Part shown: positions 29,701-40,500 of the stretch, in pieces
Position numbering within the stretch: position 1 is the stretch's first letter
Layout: every line of letters begins with the position of its first letter
Origin: Pinguiococcus pyrenoidosus
Taxonomy: Eukaryota; Sar; Pinguiophyceae; Pinguiochrysidales; Pinguiochrysidaceae
Length of the DNA stretch: 64,000 bases
Direction: 5' to 3'
NCBI GenBank assembly: GCA_019677205.1
Contig: JAAMXY010000379.1
Location: forward strand, 62,001-126,000
The notes under the pieces: generated by a model
What the model was told of the DNA's origin: nothing
The model's input: the letters and a program-made list of their open reading frames with translations, nothing else
Database searches by the model: none
Translations under genes and position numbers: made by a program

Positions 29701-31390
29701 GTACTACGTGCAGGGCGTGTGGAATCGGGGAGCGAGCGCGGCTCCATGGTCCGTTGAACAGGGGTGGGTGCCAAGGAGGGAATTGAAAGAAGGAGCCAAA
29801 GTCCTGCTCGCGCCGGGTCCATTCCTCGGCAGCTGTGCGCTTGCTCTGGGATGGTACTCCGCTGAGACCTCGAAAATCTCGCCATCCCGTGCTACGTTGG
29901 CTGAGTTGGGTGGCAAAGTCGTGGAGATCGTACGCCCTCCGACAAGGAGCTGGGACGCAAACGTCTTGCCTGATTGTTTCCGATACTCGGTTGGCGTGAA
30001 AACAGCCGATGGGCAGTGCGAGATAGTCCCGTGCAGCGCCGTCGTGTGTCGTGCGGATCGCCTTGGAAGAGAAGGATCGCGGACAGGACACGAAACGGTG
30101 CCTCAGACGCGCTCCGCAAACTCTTTTGGTGCCAGCGGCGACGCGAGCGCACCGTCTGCCAGGCAATCTGCGCAACACAGCGTCATGGAGGTACCCTGGG
30201 ATAGACCAGCCGCTGCTGAGCAACGTGGAAGACCCGAGCAGAGGGAAGAAGACGCCGAGGGGCTGATTCTCCAGGAAGTTGCTGATGATCCACCCATCGG
30301 ATTCCACCTGAACGTGGAGAGGCCTGACCTGGACAGCAGCTTCGTCAGACCGTCTGCGAATAGATATGCGACGAGGGGCGTCGCAGCAGACGACGCCTAT
30401 GAAGCCGAGCGGCCACGGAGCTCAAGGCCCAGCTCTCGCGCACGGGCAGAGTCGAAGAGACCCCTTAGCAGGGACCGCAGAAGACCGCGGCCGAGGTCGC
30501 AGAGCTCGAGACGACCGGATCCCAAGGACACCAGCCCTGTCAATCTGGTTGCTGTCGGGAGGGGGATGACTCCGACGCCGGACCTGACATCGCGAGCTGA
30601 GGCATATCTTCATCAATCGAGAGTGCACGATGAGTTCGATTCACCAGTAGAAGTTTTTGAAGAGCGGCCACACACCTCGGCTGGAGTAAGGACACTGGAT
30701 GCTGACGAGTTGGTTTCGCCACCGCGCAACGACGGCAAGCAGCATTACATCTGGATGACGCGGGAGCAGCGAGCCGAGGCGATCTCGGCAAGGGAGCGCA
30801 CCAATCTGGGGAATCGTGCTCCCCGGTATCGCACGAGGACACCAGATGCCACGGAAGAAGAAGCCGCTCTTGATTGGGGCCAGGCGCCAGACCCCCCGAG
30901 TCCTGCGTCGTCCTCGCCGCGGTTCGCTAGAGACAGGGGCCGCCGACGGAGGGAAGCGGAGCATAAGGAGGAGCAGCTCGATGCGGAGGCCGAACGGCAG
31001 CTCCGGGTGCGACTGCAAAGTATTCAAAGAAGGATGAAGGCGCGGCAGCACGAGCTGAAGAAGATGATCTCGGAATCCAAAGGTGTTTTGGGAAGAGGCC
31101 GACAGCGCGGAAGCACGTCGAAGGCGGGCCCCCGGCATCGGTCGCTGAACGCCTGGGGTGACGACGAGGCCGATACGGACGATACGCCGCTGCAAGGCAC
31201 CTTAGGGGGAACCCGTGGAGACTCTTGGCCCCTTGACGATGCTGAGCAGGATCAGCAGGCCCCTCGAGCAGCTGCGGCTGGAAACTGGTCATCGTCGATG
31301 CCCGCAAGATCGCGTCCATCTTCTGCTCAGAGGCCGAGATCTCACGGCGGCCATCGATGGGCGACAGTCGCCTCGAGCAAGTTCCAGTAG
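26723..31390 (+). CDS. Giant IQ-motif orphan protein
   Basis: Single exon, 1555 aa, starting MEGMSAQGPDAEAAAPPTP. Residues ~159-375 carry four IQ-like motifs: AARMLQRSWKRLRSQRSFR, LTIQSWAKACLARIAQREK, AASRIQAVWLGYVARCTASA and ALQCAYRQRIARRRLQQAK. These would bind calmodulin or centrin. A helical region (~480-730) includes FRPVEVAAIVDALGIGS, MWGKEQAREFLRRVE and LLQSRIRYWIAVAQEMS; its fold is not recognised. Basic disordered linkers follow. A globular segment around residues 900-1120 has alternating hydrophobics (AVFWVAPAEEVEEML, YMVPLRTAYYVQGVWNRGA). The C-terminus has a coiled coil (DAEAERQLRVRLQSIQRRMK). A centrosomal, basal-body or axonemal scaffold is a reasonable guess from IQ plus coiled coil, but no specific family could be named. 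Confidence 0.75.
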   Translation: MEGMSAQGPDAEAAAPPTPGAAGAEVTPGGGPAAGGSLEYSLDGGEEWKLDWLSHTHTSPDSPDHTARRNLSPRVPLLDTTLNFQNLEKECVMGRGAAEAEDCQTEIAEESIPEDETQHSYTEVRSDQNRRAPIDSQVARQNRIRDGEALAKDLAARMLQRSWKRLRSQRSFRAARGWSMPHLDSTTTGKQSRSDGERNASARPGNPFAPRSKSDVSNPGKALSSGKFVRSTELQDRFAGLARQSAALTIQSWAKACLARIAQREKQALAALLTDANAVEALDEQLAFSQVAGHDPSGQDLQAETAAASRIQAVWLGYVARCTASAAICEHVVEQHLAQLEQEALDAAQSVSTEDPGDAAVALQCAYRQRIARRRLQQAKMYDKLAAFGRTFRRNMQAIAFQDWKKLPRRPARESRRDGYAGDDLAQSFSPGGQNGKAKSPGRPGDTTEQLIRQFRRAGASSARCPESPEDMVIEAQIRARERVLRILFFRPVEVAAIVDALGIGSINPEADPFDRSEAPTVALPLPPAPRAVQEDAVGGRLYTDVSPSAVFEDDELFLSISRAIRETVLRHRLCSFPKGVKLSRKQLKGEGKAAARHLLHLATGPTTAAHFLCRNPDPRMWGKEQAREFLRRVEAPIDLFEKEQPGFDTTWLLGLVDPRRRAAGLDLHESNLPRSLEQERAKDSLAHLLRNGSALLQSRIRYWIAVAQEMSHIQVLKRRLLASSRKRSDPPSAAYTAEKEAPKPGKRSNAAEGSEVDDDVKIGFTPIPPSYLHTQDGLKRRSQSSPNGRRPLRSTGRTPRREGRRRKAKSKAATVETGDRSGSKRREKTASTSGVSGGGEARNGELRIGSEAGTTLQMRDERAHPASSRVDSTCGRNASPADAKEPRRRSSVHLLGQTAGALRSIQPGAVFWVAPAEEVEEMLTSTRRAFLVGLSSAPATGGTAVVARKLGGSRVCACDPVEIQNGCLSVCPHDPDGLPTDGERYMVPLRTAYYVQGVWNRGASAAPWSVEQGWVPRRELKEGAKVLLAPGPFLGSCALALGWYSAETSKISPSRATLAELGGKVVEIVRPPTRSWDANVLPDCFRYSVGVKTADGQCEIVPCSAVVCRADRLGREGSRTGHETVPQTRSANSFGASGDASAPSARQSAQHSVMEVPWDRPAAAEQRGRPEQREEDAEGLILQEVADDPPIGFHLNVERPDLDSSFVRPSANRYATRGVAADDAYEAERPRSSRPSSRARAESKRPLSRDRRRPRPRSQSSRRPDPKDTSPVNLVAVGRGMTPTPDLTSRAEAYLHQSRVHDEFDSPVEVFEERPHTSAGVRTLDADELVSPPRNDGKQHYIWMTREQRAEAISARERTNLGNRAPRYRTRTPDATEEEAALDWGQAPDPPSPASSSPRFARDRGRRRREAEHKEEQLDAEAERQLRVRLQSIQRRMKARQHELKKMISESKGVLGRGRQRGSTSKAGPRHRSLNAWGDDEADTDDTPLQGTLGGTRGDSWPLDDAEQDQQAPRAAAAGNWSSSMPARSRPSSAQRPRSHGGHRWATVASSKFQ

Positions 31391-31944
31391 CAAAACCGAA
31401 GGTCCCTCGGCGGCCAACGAGCTTGGCCGGTGAGACGGCCTGTTCTCTTCTCGGAGCTGTGACTGACAACCTTCGCTGAGTACAGCATCTGAGGAAGAGT
31501 TGCCACATCTGCAGTACGCGAGTGGCGTCTGTTCGATTTGACTGTCCCGTTATCGAGTCCGACGTTGTGAAGCAGTCGTGTTGGAGCATAGGTATCGTCC
31601 GCTCCTGATGATGCTCATCATGCTTTGTCACGTTCGACCTCGCTTCCTCACGTCCATTCCTCACGTCCAGTCCTCACGTCCCCCGAAACGACAGCTTCGG
31701 CTTTCCGCCCGCCCCTTTTCCCCACGAGCCCTCGACCATCTCTGAGGCTCGATTCTGTTCATACGAGATTCGAGAATGAGAAGCGAAGATGAGAGCATCG
31801 TCGGCCTTGCGCTTGCATCTGATTTCATCTACACACTGGACTTTTCATACTTGATTCATCCGTCCCGAAGCATCGTTTTCGATTTGGTTTACTCTCCAAG
31901 CGCCAAAAGCCAAAAGTACGGCCCAAATCGCCTCGGTGAGCGCC
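31391..31944. other. Intergenic region with short TCCTCACGTCCA repeat
   Basis: Between the IQ gene and the esterase gene, both on the plus strand. Three ~12-bp copies of TCCTCACGTCCA-like sequence occur at about 31644-31681. No gene is recognised. Confidence 0.6.
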
Positions 31945-33024
31945 ATGGCGCGCGTGGTCAAAGGCCTTCATTCCGAGCGAAGCAGCGTAGTGCTCGTGGG
32001 GGACTCGCTGACCCAGTATGGCTTCCAAGAAGGCGGCTGGGCGTCCATGGTGGCCGCGCACTTCACGCGGAGGGCAGATGTGTACAATCGGTGCGCATCT
32101 GAGGGGCCACAGAGCGGTGTCGAGTGTGAATTTCTCAGCTTCGCCGTCTTCTAGAGGTTACGGGGGGTATAACTCGCGATGGGGCCGCTGGATTCTTCCC
32201 CAGATGCTGCCGCAAGAGCACCGAAAGCACCTGCTGGTGACCCTTTGGTTCGGCGCCAACGACGCCAGCGTCCCAGGAGAGCACGCGCACGTGCCGCTTG
32301 CAGAGTTTGAGGCCAACATGCGAGCGATGGTGGAGCACTTGCTCGGCCGAGCCATTCACATCTTGGTCATCACGCCGCCGCCGGTGCACGCACCCACTCG
32401 CCTGCGATACCAGCTGCAGAAGTACGGGTCCAAGGCCACCGGCGAGCTGGAGCGGAGCACGGAAATCGCTGGCCGCTATGCCGGGGCGATTCGCGACGTC
32501 TGTGGCAGTCTCGGCGTCCGGGTGGTGGACGTCTGGAGCGCGATGCTGAGCGAGGGCGCCGACACTTGGCCGGTTTTTCTGGGGAGCACTCTTCCCGACG
32601 GCGATGGGCTGCACCTGAGTCCCGATGGACAGCAGTACGTAGGCAAGCTGGTTCTCGAGGCCATTGAAAATGAACTGGGAAATGTTGAGGTGAGCGTGCG
32701 CTGTGGGTCTCTTCAGATGGACCCATCCCACTGACCGAGGCATCGAATCTTCTGCCGTGCCTGCCGAAGGAGCTTCTACCGTCGGAGCTGCCCAGAGGAC
32801 GCCACATAGATCCGGCGAACTGGGAGATGTCCATCGTCCAACATCAACTGAAGGCCAGGAAGCAGCAGATAGGAAATGGGAGCTTGCGGGAGTCCCGCGG
32901 CAACTTCGTAGCCGATTCGATCACACCGTCACTCATCGTTGGTCTGCTCGTCGGCTTCGGATGCGGTGTTTTGTTCGTCTCGTGGACTAGGATCGTTCCC
33001 CCCACTGCTGATAAAGCTACATAG
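31945..33024 (+). CDS. IAH1-like GDSL/SGNH esterase with C-terminal TM
   Basis: Three exons, 31945-32090, 32155-32689 and 32740-33024, with introns of 64 and 50 nt, give 321 aa. SGNH hydrolase blocks are visible: VVLVGDSLTQYGF (block I, nucleophilic Ser), GYGGYNSRWG (block II, Gly), LVTLWFGANDAS (block III, Asn) and DGLHLSPDGQQYV (block V, Asp and His). The GYNTRWA-like and FGANDA motifs are typical of isoamyl-acetate-hydrolysing esterase IAH1. IAH1 hydrolyses short-chain acetate esters in yeast. Exon 3 ends with a hydrophobic helix (LIVGLLVGFGCGVLFVSW) near the C-terminus, suggesting a tail anchor that yeast IAH1 lacks. The third-exon acceptor (CCGAG) is my weakest junction. If it is wrong, the protein ends at MDPSH without the TM. 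Confidence 0.8.
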
Positions 33025-33057
33025 CTGATAGAAGTGTGTTTGTGTATGATATATAGT

Positions 33058-33118
33058 TCAAAGAGCTGAAAGAGCGGAAAGAGCTGAAAGAGCTGAAAGA
33101 GCTGAAAGAGCTAAAAGA
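33058..33118 (+). repeat. Tandem GAGCTGAAA repeat
   Basis: About six copies of a 9-bp AGAGCTGAA unit lie in the convergent gap between the esterase and RBM25 genes. Confidence 0.95.
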
Positions 33119-33259
33119 CAAAAGCGGGGGATCAGAACCTCCAAGCTGGGGTGGATCGGACGAAGCGTTCTTGAAAATCTCGAGCACAAGACGCCATTGC
33201 AGTGCGAGGTCCGGAAGCACCTCAGATCCAGACCACATATTGGGAACTGCACTGCACCT

Positions 33260-36199
33260 TCATACGCTTGCACGATACCGCTTTGCTTCGAAGACGACCA
33301 TTCTCCACAGCTTCGTGACAAAAACCTCAGCGTCGTCCTCCAGGACAAGAGCGAGTTCCTTGATGATCGCATCTGGCGTAGAGCGCTCCTGGAGAGCCCC
33401 CTGCACAAAGGTGGTCATCGTTTCGTCCGCTTCACCGAGGTACTCGGAGAACTTCCGGGCCACCCAGTCCTTGATTCTCGTGTCCAGGACGCCGCTCGCT
33501 TGGATTGCATCCCAGTCTACTGTGAGGCCGAAGAGCTCGTCTGAAGACGAGGGAATGCTGTCGGCGAGCTGCCGAAGCTCTTCTTTGCTGAGCTCTCTCT
33601 GCGGCACCGTCCTGCGAACGCCGTCGATGGGAGCCGTGGTGGCCGCGCCAGGATGGGCGCCGGGACCCAAGTCGATCCTTGGCTTCTTGCGTTGGTGAAA
33701 AGTCTCGGCGCCTTGCTCCGCTTGCGAGCTGCTGGCAGCGACGAATCCAGGAATCCTGGACTCGGGCCGCGCTGGTGGGGCCTTCTGCGCGGCCGAGCCC
33801 TGGCCGCGCGTCATCCACGCCGGCAAGTTTGAAACACCCGAGCGACGCGCCGAGTCCTGGAGCTGCGCCCTGGGCTCTGGACCCGGCTCGGCCCCTTCCC
33901 CAGGTACCGGAGCACCAGAAGGATCCCGTTCCCTTGCACCGGAGGGTGCGCTCTGTGCCGCGACGACACCGACGGCACCGTTCTGAGAGACACAAAGAGA
34001 GAGACAGAGAGAGAGAGAGAGAGTTTTGGTTACAAGGGAGTAGTCCACTTTCATGCTCACCGGCGGCGCCGCGTACCTCCATTGTGGTCATCTGCGACGG
34101 TGCGGGGCCCTCTAGGGCTCTCTTCGCGGCTTCCGCCTTCTCCTTCTTGAGCCTGCGCACTTGATCTTCAATGTATGTGATGCGCTTGCGCTGGCGGGCC
34201 CGGATATCTTCCTGCAGAATGAGTAACGGCGACCGATAAGACGGCTCCAAGCTTCGGAGGCAGCGAACGCGGGTGAAAAATGTGCGCGCCTCAATTTCCA
34301 AGTCTCTTCCACGGAGTTCCTCAGCTTTCAGCAATGTTTAAAGCTTTTTCCTTGGCGTCTTCAGGAGGCGGCGTTTGCCCCTTTGCACTCACCTTGAGTC
34401 TCTTCACGTACGCACTCAAGTCCGCCTGCACGGTCTGCTGCGTGACGCCGTACACCGAGAGGCTTTCTAGGGCAGCTTCCGTCACTTGTCTGGCGTTCTC
34501 GTCTCCGAAGCTCTCGAGATCCTCCACGCCAAGCACTCGCTGTAGCCGTCGCTCTCTTTGAAGCTTCCTCTCGCGCGCCTCCGCTTCCATGACCTTGGGC
34601 ACTTCCGGAAGACGCTTGCTTGCCCACTTCCGCCACGATTTCTCCTGCGTGCGGCAAATGTGATCTTAGAAACACAGAACACAAAGCAACCGAAAGCAAC
34701 AGGCAGCACCCGCAGCGCGTTCCTCACCTTCAGAGCACGCATAAGCTTCTTGATCCGTTTCCGACCTTTCCGCGTAAACTTGGCGAGGACATGATTCCCT
34801 ACGTCTTCTGAGCCCTGAGGGTCCTGCTCTCCTTCGTCCTCGACATCATAATCATCGGCAGCTGGTTCCGTCTTGCCGCCATTCTCGCTCTCATCAATCC
34901 GCAGTTCTCCCGCCTCGGTTTCGTCTGCTTCGCCTTCTTCCTTGACTGCCTTCTCCGGAAGGGCAGCCGTCTCCTCGTTCTGCGCTTCGGCTGCCGCCGG
35001 CTCAGTTGGCGGCGGCACTGGAAGAAGACCCGGCACCTTGCTATTCTCATCCTCCGCCTGCGATGGTGCGAACGGGCAGGGTTGTCAAACCACCGTGCCA
35101 CTTTTGCTACCACCTTGAGCCTGGCCTTACCTTGACGCTGCTCTTCGCCCGCCCACTGCGGAGTTCTGTGTAAAGCAGGGAGATTCCAACGATTAGTCAA
35201 GTCGGCCTCCGCCACCACGTCGGTGCCGCCAACCAAACTAGTCCCTGTCCCAGTCGGGTCAGATATGTAGCGAGGGACATTGAGGCCAGTATCGTCGGGA
35301 GTGCGATGCCAACCTCACCCAAATCCCTCTCTTGCCTCTTTTGGGCTGTAGTTTTGCATATTTATTGACCCCGTTCGAGTACGAGTGCCCTCGCCGAGGC
35401 TTCGATATATGCAGCGGCGCTTGCCGCTCGCGTCCCGAGGCCACGTACCTTCAATGTACTCCAGATCCTCCTTTGCAGCCTTGACCGAGAGCGTGAATTT
35501 TCGCCCTTTCACATCCACCTCCATGTTGTCCAGAAGGTCTGTGGCAACGATGGCGGCTTCTGGAACGACATAGACGGCGCGTGCGAAAGTCAGCATGCGC
35601 TTGGTCACGGGCTCTCGAGCGCGATCCCAGGTCTTGAGCTCCCCGCAGCAGCTGAAGAGCGCTGCGCTGAAGTCATCCATCGTGGTGTCCATGCTCCGTT
35701 CGTCAGGCTCTGCGACTTCTCCAGCAGGCAACCCCCCCACGAAGACCTTCAGCTCCCGTTGCGGGATTGGCGGCGGAGGCGCCGCCGCCGCTACTGCTGC
35801 TGCTGCTGCTGCTGGATCCTCCTCTTCGCCGGCATCCCCAGCGAGACCCAGCTTTCCCTCCATCGCATCCAGCATCGCGGACGCTGTTTGCTCCGCCGTG
35901 GCCTTTGCCTCTTCCTTGACGAACGGGGGCATCGGCGACGCAGTCGGCATGGCCATCCCGGGCGGCCTCGGAGGACCCGTCACGGCGGCGTTGAACACCG
36001 GAGGTGGCATGGGCATCCCGGGCGCGCCGGGAAACATTGGGCCCGGAGGCATCGGCGGCATGGGCGGCGGGAATCCGACCGGAGGGGCACCGGGAAAGGC
36101 AGGCGGTCCGCGCGGCACGCCCGGCGCGGTGGGTGCCCTCGGCGGGATTCCGTAGCCCGGAGGCGGAAATGCCCCCGGAGGCCCATACCCAGGATACAT
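33260..36199 (-). CDS. RBM25: RBM25-like splicing factor (RRM plus PWI)
   Basis: Six exons resolve in phase: 36199-35449, 35165-35131 (a 35-nt microexon), 35057-34728, 34644-34393, 34319-34077 and 33982-33260, giving about 777 aa. The N-terminus is Pro/Gly/Met-rich (MYPGYGPPGAFPPPGYG), as in RBM25. An RRM follows (LKVFVGGLPAGEV ... FSCCGELKTWDRA ... AKEDLEYIE). The middle is acidic then charged helical (Arg/Glu/Lys). The C-terminus is a PWI domain: DELFGLTVDWDAIQASGVLD, then TRIKDWVARKFSEYLGEADE. This matches RBM25, a U1/SR-associated regulator of 5' splice-site choice. A possible extra intron inside exon 5 remains in frame, so it cannot be excluded. Intron 5 carries a CT-rich tract. The first intron is 283 nt, far longer than the rest. 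Confidence 0.87.
33990..34023 (-). repeat. CT-rich polypyrimidine tract (GA on plus strand)
   Basis: A (GA)n run on the plus strand is a (TC)n tract on the RBM25 coding strand. It is located just upstream of the acceptor at 33984-33983 and serves as a strong polypyrimidine tract. Confidence 0.85.
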
Positions 36200-36726
36200 G
36201 ATGCGTCACAGCCCTAAACGATCCTGTACGCCAGGCCAGGAGAGGTGGAAATCGCCGCGTGGCGGCCCGGCTCCGCGCTTCAGCCGCTTTCGTGGCCCGA
36301 TTCGTCCTTGGCTGCGACACCACAAGGTCCAGAAACGCTGCCAAAAGTGAGGGAACCTCTACGCGGTGGAATGTGTCGCGAGTGCTGGCCAACGTCTACG
36401 CCGGTGGCGCCGCGGTGGGCACGTGAGGCGCTCCGTCGCTCGCTTGGACGCAAGCGCTTTGAACGCGGCCGCTAGTTCGCCCACTGTACAGCGGGCTGGC
36501 GAGGCGGCCACGCTCACGATTGGTCAGAAGGGAGATCTGAAACTTTTTCAACGCGAATAGGGCAAGATCTAGCGAGATCGCGAAGAGCAGTGGCCAATGG
36601 AACGCCAGGATAGTGTGCATCAGCTGATGCAGCTTCGGAGAGGTTCCCACGACGCCACACGTAAATCCGCATCCGCTGACAGTTGTGCTCATCAGGCGTT
36701 GCGTCTCGCTTGCATTGGACTACGAA
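36200..36726. promoter_or_regulatory. Divergent promoter of RBM25 and GrpE
   Basis: The 527-bp interval has an ATTGG at 36520-36524 and a CCAAT at 36594-36598, in opposite orientations and about 70 bp apart. This is the same pentamer that clusters at 7668-7803. Their role as NF-Y-type elements is inferred. Confidence 0.5.
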
Positions 36727-37461
36727 ATGCTTCGCCGAGCTTTCCCACTCCGCAGGGTGTGCGCGATGGCGCTTCAGAGCGCTCCACGAGCGCTGGTGGC
36801 CCGCCAGCTTCCCGTCGTCGCGGTGCCTTCGATGCGTTTCGCGCGCTCCTTCTGCGACAAAGGCAAGGAGACCAAGGACGCCGAGGCCGAGCCGGAGGTC
36901 AAGCCAGAGGCGGAGGCTGCGGGAGCCGAAGGTGCTGGCGAGGCAGCCGGCACGGCGATGGACGAGTTCAAGGCGCAGCTGACGGCAGTAGAGACGAAGC
37001 TCGAGGAGCAGGAGAAGGAGGTGAAGAAGCTGACAGAAGCGCTTCAGATCGCGCTCGCCGAGGCCGAGAACGCGCGCTCCATCGCCAAGAAGGATGTGGC
37101 GAGGGCCAGCGACTTCGCCATCACGAAGTTCGCCAAGAGCCTGCTGGAGGTGGCGGACAACTTCGAAAGAGCTCTCCAGGCAACTGGCGACGAAGGGGCA
37201 GAGCCGGCCAAGCAGCTCTCTGATCTCTCGCAAGGCGTCAAGATGATCGAAGCGCAGCTGCAGGGGGTCTTCCGGGAGCACTCGCTGGTGCGCTACGGCG
37301 AGATCGGGGAGAAATTCGACCCCAACATCCACGAAGCGATGTTTGAGTTCGAGGACGCGGACAAGGACCCCGGCAGCGTCGGCCAGGTTGTGCGACCAGG
37401 ATACCGCCTGAAGGACCGCGTCTTGCGGGCAGCACAAGTCGGGACGGTGAAGGGCGCGTAG
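36727..37461 (+). CDS. Mitochondrial GrpE-type nucleotide exchange factor
   Basis: Single exon, 244 aa, ATG at 36727 (the upstream in-frame GTG is not used). The first ~50 residues are Arg-rich and lack acidic residues (MLRRAFPLRRVCAMALQSAP), typical of a mitochondrial presequence. A long coiled coil follows. GrpE signatures are LEVADNFERAL, GVKMIEAQLQGVFREHSLVR then YGEIGEKFDPNIHEAMFEF, and GQVVRPGYRLKDRVLRAAQV (GYxLxxRVLRxAxV). It is an exchange factor for matrix Hsp70. Plastid targeting is less likely because no signal peptide is present. The gene shares its promoter with RBM25 and converges with the ClC gene at 37582. Confidence 0.93.
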   Translation: MLRRAFPLRRVCAMALQSAPRALVARQLPVVAVPSMRFARSFCDKGKETKDAEAEPEVKPEAEAAGAEGAGEAAGTAMDEFKAQLTAVETKLEEQEKEVKKLTEALQIALAEAENARSIAKKDVARASDFAITKFAKSLLEVADNFERALQATGDEGAEPAKQLSDLSQGVKMIEAQLQGVFREHSLVRYGEIGEKFDPNIHEAMFEFEDADKDPGSVGQVVRPGYRLKDRVLRAAQVGTVKGA

Positions 37462-37581
37462 GTGTGAGACTACTCAAAATCCGTTCCTTCGCCTTGCACT
37501 TCGATCCCCAAGTCGTGGCGCGTCCTGCGCGGTGCCCGACTTGCGATGTACCATGTTGGCAGCGATGAGTACACTTGTCCA

Positions 37582-40500
37582 CTAATCCAGCTGCTCACGG
37601 TGGCTCTTGGAGCGCAGACCCAAGCGGCTGCGCACAAAGGTGGAAGCAACGTGCTGCAGGTTGTACTCGCGGATCACCGCGATCTTCTCGGATAGGCTCT
37701 CGATCAACACGTCCCGACTTATGACCCCCACCAAAATGCCGTAGGACGTTACGAAGACACGCGAGCAGCGGAGCATCTCGAAGAGAATGTGGATCTGCTC
37801 CAACGGCATGTATTCTAAGCGAGTTGTTGAGACAAAGGTCAGCAGGCCCGCCCGCCACTGGTGCTTCGCCTTCGTGCGAAGGGCAGGGAGCTTACCGGAC
37901 ACTCGGAATGGACTGGGATCAATCATGATCTCCTTGTGCTCCCGAAGGTTCACTCTGATCCGCTTCATGTGCTTCACATACGTCGTCTGTATTGCGAATT
38001 CGACGAGAAGCGCAACAGTGAGATGGAGTCATTTTCGGGGCTTCGGGCTCATGCCGGGCCGACAGCGATGCAGAAGCAACTTACATGTGACATGTCTGCC
38101 GGGGAGCCTGCCGAGAGTTGGCTGGAGAAGAAGAGCGACGAGGTAGCTGCGTTTAGTACGAGTCCAGCCAGACCAGCTCCGCGTCGTTTGTCTTTTCCTG
38201 GGGCGTACCTGTCATCGCCGGGAGGCACGAAGAGCGAATCCAGCGATAGTGGTTCTCCCGATTGAAGGCGCTCTTTAGCTGCCCCTTCCTCAATTCGTTG
38301 GATCCATTCTTTGGACTGACGCTTGCTGTTGTCCGACTCCTCGGCTGACTCCGTCTGGTCACTGCTTCCGGACGATCCCTGCAGGTGGAGTCCCGCGGGT
38401 CAGATCATGTCGAGCTAGATCCAGCTCCTGCAAGATCCTAGTCTCACCCAGAGCCAAGATGTCCAGCCGGATCGCCGAGTAGCCGATGGCGGAGATGGTA
38501 CCGACATGCTCGAAGGGGAGTCTCTACTCGGAGGAGCCAGGGGAGCCGCCTCCTTCTCCTCCGCTTGATCTCCGCTCTTGGACTTGACTTCTGCTTCTCC
38601 TCCCGCCTTCTTGGTCGCCTTCGCCTTTCCTCCGTCGTCATCGGGAGGGGGTGGAATGAACAAGTTCGACAACGAAGGATAGGAATCGGAGTTGTCGTCC
38701 TTCGACCTAAAATGTGCAATCGAAGGGCGAGCAGGAGGCCAAGGTCAGGCGTCTGGACGACGGAAGGTGCAGTTCTGCGGACCAACGAGGAGCTCAGCAA
38801 GGGACGCGAACGTCTTGCGAAGGCTTACCTGCCAAGGGTGAGAGTCGTCTTCACCAGAACCGACAAGGCACCCAGGGAGCTTTGCGAGCTGCGTCGAAAG
38901 AGAAGCACTCAGTTCGTATCAGGAATCCACCGCCTCCGAGTGTCCAAATCCACACCTTTCAATGCCATTTCCCCCGCCACTCAGCATATTCGGATGGAAT
39001 GTGTGATGCACCGACTCTCCTCGCCGATGCTCGCCGGCTTGATAAGACCACCGGCGTGCCCCCACCGCACCGGGCGTCTTCCGCCTCGGGAAGATGCTCT
39101 TGAAGATGCTCGTCTTCTTTTGCTGCTTGATGCGACCTGTTCGAGCGCGGACGCATCAGAGCAAGGCTACGCGCAAACCAGTATTGCCGGGTCTTCCTGA
39201 ATGGCGTACCAAAGCCTTTCTCCAGCTCGGCGCACACGCGCGGGCGCAGATCTCGCGGCAGGTCCATCTTGATGAGGTCTTCCATGTTGTTCTTCAGCGA
39301 GTGCAAATACAAGAAACGAACGAGGGCTCGCCTGCTTACACAGCCAAGGAATACCTATGCCATTTACCGCATCGTCAGGTCAAGCGTAGGGGCGGCCCCC
39401 CATCCTCCGGCGTGAACTTACGTTGTTGTTGCTGCTATCCACCACAGGAAACGCGGAGAAGGTCGCGGCCTTGAGCGCTTCGACAATGCTCCACAGGGAC
39501 GTCTTCCGCGTCAGCAGGACCAGGTCCGTGTTCATCACGTCCCGAGCTGTAAGCTGGAACGTGCTATCTCCTTTCAAGGCCGGGAGATACTTCATGCTCT
39601 TCGCTTTCATTTTCATGTCGTAGAGCGAATCCCCCGTGTAGATCGCGATGCCGAAGGCAACGATCACGGTGACGAAGATGGGGATCTGATACTCGAAGGC
39701 GCCCGTGAACTCCAGCGCAATCACAGCAGTCGAGATGGTATGCGTCATGGCGGATGTAAATGCGGCCCCGCAGCATAAGGCGTAGCCCGCGGGGCTGAAC
39801 GTGTAGCTGGGAAAGACATCTGACAAGGCGATCGCGACTAGACGTCCGAAAGCGGCCCCGATGATGAAGCACGGAATGAAGTTCCCCGACGGAAACTTCA
39901 AGTTCGTCGTAATGGTCGTCAGCAAGAGCCTCGTCCCCAGAAATACCAAGAGGACGACACTCGTGCTGGCGCTCTCCGTGCGGAACAGGCGCCAGTCGCT
40001 GCCCAGAGGATCCGTCGACAGCAGCTGGTCCATCAAGCTGAACAAGTTGAGGGAATTGAAGTTCCCAGTGTAGAAGTACACGACGGCAGTGATCACCCCA
40101 CCGATTCCCGCGACGAGAATCGGAGACAGCTTCGGAAACGTGGGCCACCTCCAAATGGAGGATCTCGAGCGGCGCCTTCTCTCCACCGCACCACCGGTGG
40201 GCGTGCTATGTGTACTGTCCCCGAGCCCGCCGCTGCTTGCCTTCGGAGGGCCCATCTTTGGCGAGGCCGTGATGTGGTTCAGCTGCCTGCGGATCCAGTC
40301 ATCAAACCGGACATAGGACGATCCCGCGCATCCTAAGAGCACGCCGAGGGCCGCAAACAGCGGCAGCTCGGCATACGTGAAGTCCGATGCATCCACCTCC
40401 GAGTCAAAGAAGGGCACCTCTGCGGCCTCCGATCCGTTCCGGATGAGAATGATGATCCGCACCACCACCGCGCCGCAAATGGCGCAGAGAAAGCCCTTCC

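Noticed and set aside
36685-36726. Extended GrpE N-terminus from a GTG codon
   Set aside because: A nuclear eukaryotic gene would use ATG. The ATG at 36727 begins a typical mitochondrial presequence.
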